Origin: Streptomyces sp. ISL-96 | GTDB lineage: Bacteria; Actinomycetota; Actinomycetes; Streptomycetales; Streptomycetaceae | Assembly (NCBI RefSeq): GCF_018614035.1 | Contig: NZ_JAGGPA010000005.1 | Coordinates: 124,001 to 188,000, forward strand | Direction of reading: 5' to 3' | Length of the DNA: 64,000 nt | Part shown: in pieces, positions 63,529 through 64,000 of the stretch | How positions within the stretch are numbered: position 1 is the first letter of the stretch | How the letters are laid out: the number at the start of each line of letters is the position of its first letter | Notes under the pieces: generated by a model | Told to the model about the DNA's origin: nothing | The model's input: only the letters and a program-made list of their open reading frames with translations | Databases searched by the model: none | Made by a program: the position numbers and the translations under genes

Positions 63529-64000
63529 ATGACCGGAACGGATGCACCACCTGCCAAGGACAGATCGGCCGTACGTTCACTGCTGCGCCTGTGGCCCTAC
63601 GTGCGCCCGGTGCGCACACGCCTGGCCTGCGCGGCGTTCGTCGCGGTGCTGGCCTCCTGCCTCGGCCTGGTCATCCCACTGGTCCTGAAGTGGATCGTGG
63701 ACGGTCCGGTCGCGGACCGGGACCCGGGCGGGGTGTGGCTCGGCGCGCTGTACCTGCTGCTGCTCGGGATCACGGAGGCGGCGCTCTTCGGGCTGCGGCG
63801 GTGGCTGGTGGCGCGGCCGCTCGCCGGGGTGGAGGCGGCGATGCGGGGCGATCTGTACCGGCATCTGCAACGGCTGCCGGTGGCTTTCCACGACCGGTGG
63901 CCGTCGGGGCAGCTGCTGTCGCGCGGGACCACGGATCTGATGCTGCTGCGGATGTTCCTGGCGTTTCCGCTGACGTTCCTGCTGGTCAACGGGGTGACGA
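63529..64000 (+). CDS. ABC exporter (fused membrane/ATPase), 5' end only
   Basis: 157 codons before the right edge. The start MTGTDAPPAKDRSAVRSLLR is followed by LWPYVRPVRTRLACAAFVAV, a first membrane helix, IPLVLKWIVDGPVADRD, and the cytoplasmic loop segment GVEAAMRGDLYRHLQRLPVA then FHDRWPSGQLLSRGTTDLML, the hallmark of type IV ABC exporters (ABC_membrane domain). The ATP-binding half should follow outside the window. Substrate not inferable; no neighbour gives a clue. Confidence 0.87.
   Translation, partial: MTGTDAPPAKDRSAVRSLLRLWPYVRPVRTRLACAAFVAVLASCLGLVIPLVLKWIVDGPVADRDPGGVWLGALYLLLLGITEAALFGLRRWLVARPLAGVEAAMRGDLYRHLQRLPVAFHDRWPSGQLLSRGTTDLMLLRMFLAFPLTFLLVNGVT

Overview
The window is high-GC actinobacterial DNA, almost certainly a Streptomyces chromosome. 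Evidence is the strong third-position GC bias, GTG/TTG starts with GGAGG-type ribosome sites, a glycine riboswitch-gcvT-gcvH-glyA-sdaA locus, and typical Streptomyces families (DUF574-type methyltransferase, RsbW-like ATPase, TerD, Tat and lipoprotein exporter substrates). No rRNA, tRNA or CRISPR array was seen.

Layout. 1-3407: an oligopeptide-type ABC transporter (minus strand; the operon runs off the left edge). 3778-6218: two SseB-family proteins and a P-loop ATPase. 6357-10942: a tandem glycine riboswitch, then gcvT, gcvH, glyA and sdaA, a glycine/serine catabolic block. 10943-28689: an accessory island. It is bounded by an imperfect direct repeat of about 133 bp made of the last 20 codons of sdaA plus its terminator. 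Its cargo is a complete group 1h-type (high-affinity, O2-tolerant) [NiFe]-hydrogenase operon of 15 genes on the minus strand: hypX, small subunit, large subunit, NifU-like protein, DUF5947, DUF6084, a 482-aa protein, a maturation protease, a 35-aa peptide, then hypA-B-F-C-D-E. The left end holds short repeats resembling integrase arm sites, a decayed AbiE toxin-antitoxin pair and an IS5-type remnant; the right end holds two transposase scraps. 28707-33007: further accessory genes (a 699-aa unknown, a coiled-coil membrane peptide, an archaeal-type ATPase/nuclease).

33032-49160: methyltransferase; a Tat-exported agmatine deiminase with an amino-acid permease and a divergent TetR regulator sharing a palindromic operator; a coupled pair of secreted proteases (M14 carboxypeptidase and S8 subtilase); an OlsB/OlsA-like acyltransferase pair (ornithine-lipid type); GNAT, TerD, a beta-lactamase-fold hydrolase and a SulP transporter. 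49221-52678: MerR regulator with its palindrome, FadH-type dienoyl-CoA reductase with a PadR regulator, and an EF-hand protein. 52961-54357: a degenerate cyclodipeptide synthase directly coupled to a cytochrome P450, apparently a decaying diketopiperazine locus. 54427-64000: beta-propeller lipoprotein, frameshifted polysaccharide deacetylase, a candidate small RNA, an anti-sigma-type ATPase, enoyl-CoA hydratase, two tandem L,D-transpeptidases, GlgX debranching enzyme and the start of an ABC exporter.

The two observations most worth following are the hydrogenase island inserted at the 3' end of sdaA (with its remnant mobility features and several hydrogenase-linked proteins of unknown role), and the CDPS remnant-P450 pair.
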